Part shown: positions 13,886 to 14,107 of the stretch, piece by piece
Layout of the letters: every line of letters begins with the position of its first letter
How positions within the stretch are numbered: position 1 is the stretch's first letter
Source: GCA-2686265 sp036010965
GTDB taxonomy: Bacteria > Planctomycetota > UBA1135 > GCA-002686595
DNA: 14,107 nucleotides
NCBI GenBank assembly: GCA_036010965.1
Contig: DASCMO010000136.1
Span: forward strand, 1-14,107
Direction of reading: 5' to 3'
Translations under genes and position numbers: made by a program
The notes under the pieces: model-generated
What the model saw: the letters and a program-made list of their open reading frames with translations, nothing else
Database searches by the model: none
Told to the model about the DNA's origin: nothing

Positions 13886-14107
13886 AGGTGAGCGAGCAGG
13901 GCGGCGGGCGAGGCGCGGCGGCGCGCGCGGCGGTCGGGACCGGGTGCTGCGTGGGCATGATCTTCGGCCTGGCGGACGCGCTCGTGGCCGACGCGCGCCT
14001 GAACGGCCCCGATGGCGCCGGCGCGATCATGGGTTGCTACGCCGCCGCGGTCGGGGCCTACGTGGTGGGCTACTCGGCGCTGCTGATGCTCGGCGGCCAG
14101 CTCCTGC
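13882..14107 (+). CDS. Membrane protein of unknown function, N-terminal part; cut by right edge
   Basis: Only 75 residues are visible, open to the window end. A short basic N-terminus (MKVSEQGGGRGAAARAA) is followed by two hydrophobic segments (about residues 18-39 and 47-74), separated by a polar loop ADARLNGPDGAG. The start at ATG 13882 places a normal membrane protein N-terminus; GTG 13888 is an alternative. The family is not recognised. Small-residue-rich paired helices of this kind occur at the front of membrane-anchored sulfatase/phosphoethanolamine-transferase-like enzymes and of flippase- or polymerase-type proteins, so either is possible given the location downstream of glycan genes. 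That is inference only. Confidence 0.6.
   Translation, partial: MKVSEQGGGRGAAARAAVGTGCCVGMIFGLADALVADARLNGPDGAGAIMGCYAAAVGAYVVGYSALLMLGGQLL

Overview
The window is very GC-rich bacterial DNA (about 70% by eye). It is densely packed with genes that frequently overlap by 1-4 bases and often start with GTG or TTG. The gene types are an MFS-like membrane protein of the spermidine-synthase-fusion kind, a DUF5658-like membrane protein, TruD, and a WbaP-type priming enzyme with many GT4 glycosyltransferases. Together they suggest a Gram-negative, high-GC lineage such as Planctomycetota or Myxococcota. That placement is an inference; there is no rRNA or marker gene to settle it.

Layout. (1) 1-1259, minus strand: the N-terminal 419 residues of a polytopic membrane protein, cut by the left edge. 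(2) A 30-base divergent gap, then 1290-1976: a phosphorylase-superfamily nucleosidase (MTA/SAH nucleosidase-like). (3) 1977-2207: a non-coding 5' region with C- and G-tracts and a perfect 7-bp hairpin before the first sugar gene. (4) 2208-7585: first polysaccharide block, with a polyprenyl-phosphate sugar-1-phosphate transferase, two GT4 glycosyltransferases, the tRNA pseudouridine synthase TruD joined to the second GT by a GTGA overlap, and a small DUF5658-like membrane protein. (5) A 95-base gap, then 7681-13862: second block, with an NAD-dependent sugar epimerase/dehydratase, three GT4 glycosyltransferases and a 592-residue soluble protein with a helical (probably alpha/alpha-toroid) front half and a beta-rich rear half resembling heparinase-II/III-type proteins. 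(6) An 8-codon open frame then bridges by two ATGA overlaps to a membrane protein cut by the right edge.

How it works together (inference). The priming enzyme would load a sugar-1-phosphate on undecaprenyl phosphate at the inner face of the membrane. The epimerase would supply a nucleotide sugar, and the five GT4 enzymes would extend the lipid-linked glycan. The toroid protein has no signal peptide, so it may modify the glycan or a precursor in the cytoplasm. No flippase, polymerase or export gene is visible; these may lie beyond the right edge. No tRNA, rRNA, CRISPR array, insertion sequence or convincing intrinsic terminator was seen. The most unusual points are the soluble toroid protein, TruD inside a glycan operon, two GT4 enzymes with altered nucleotide-site residues, and the minicistron.
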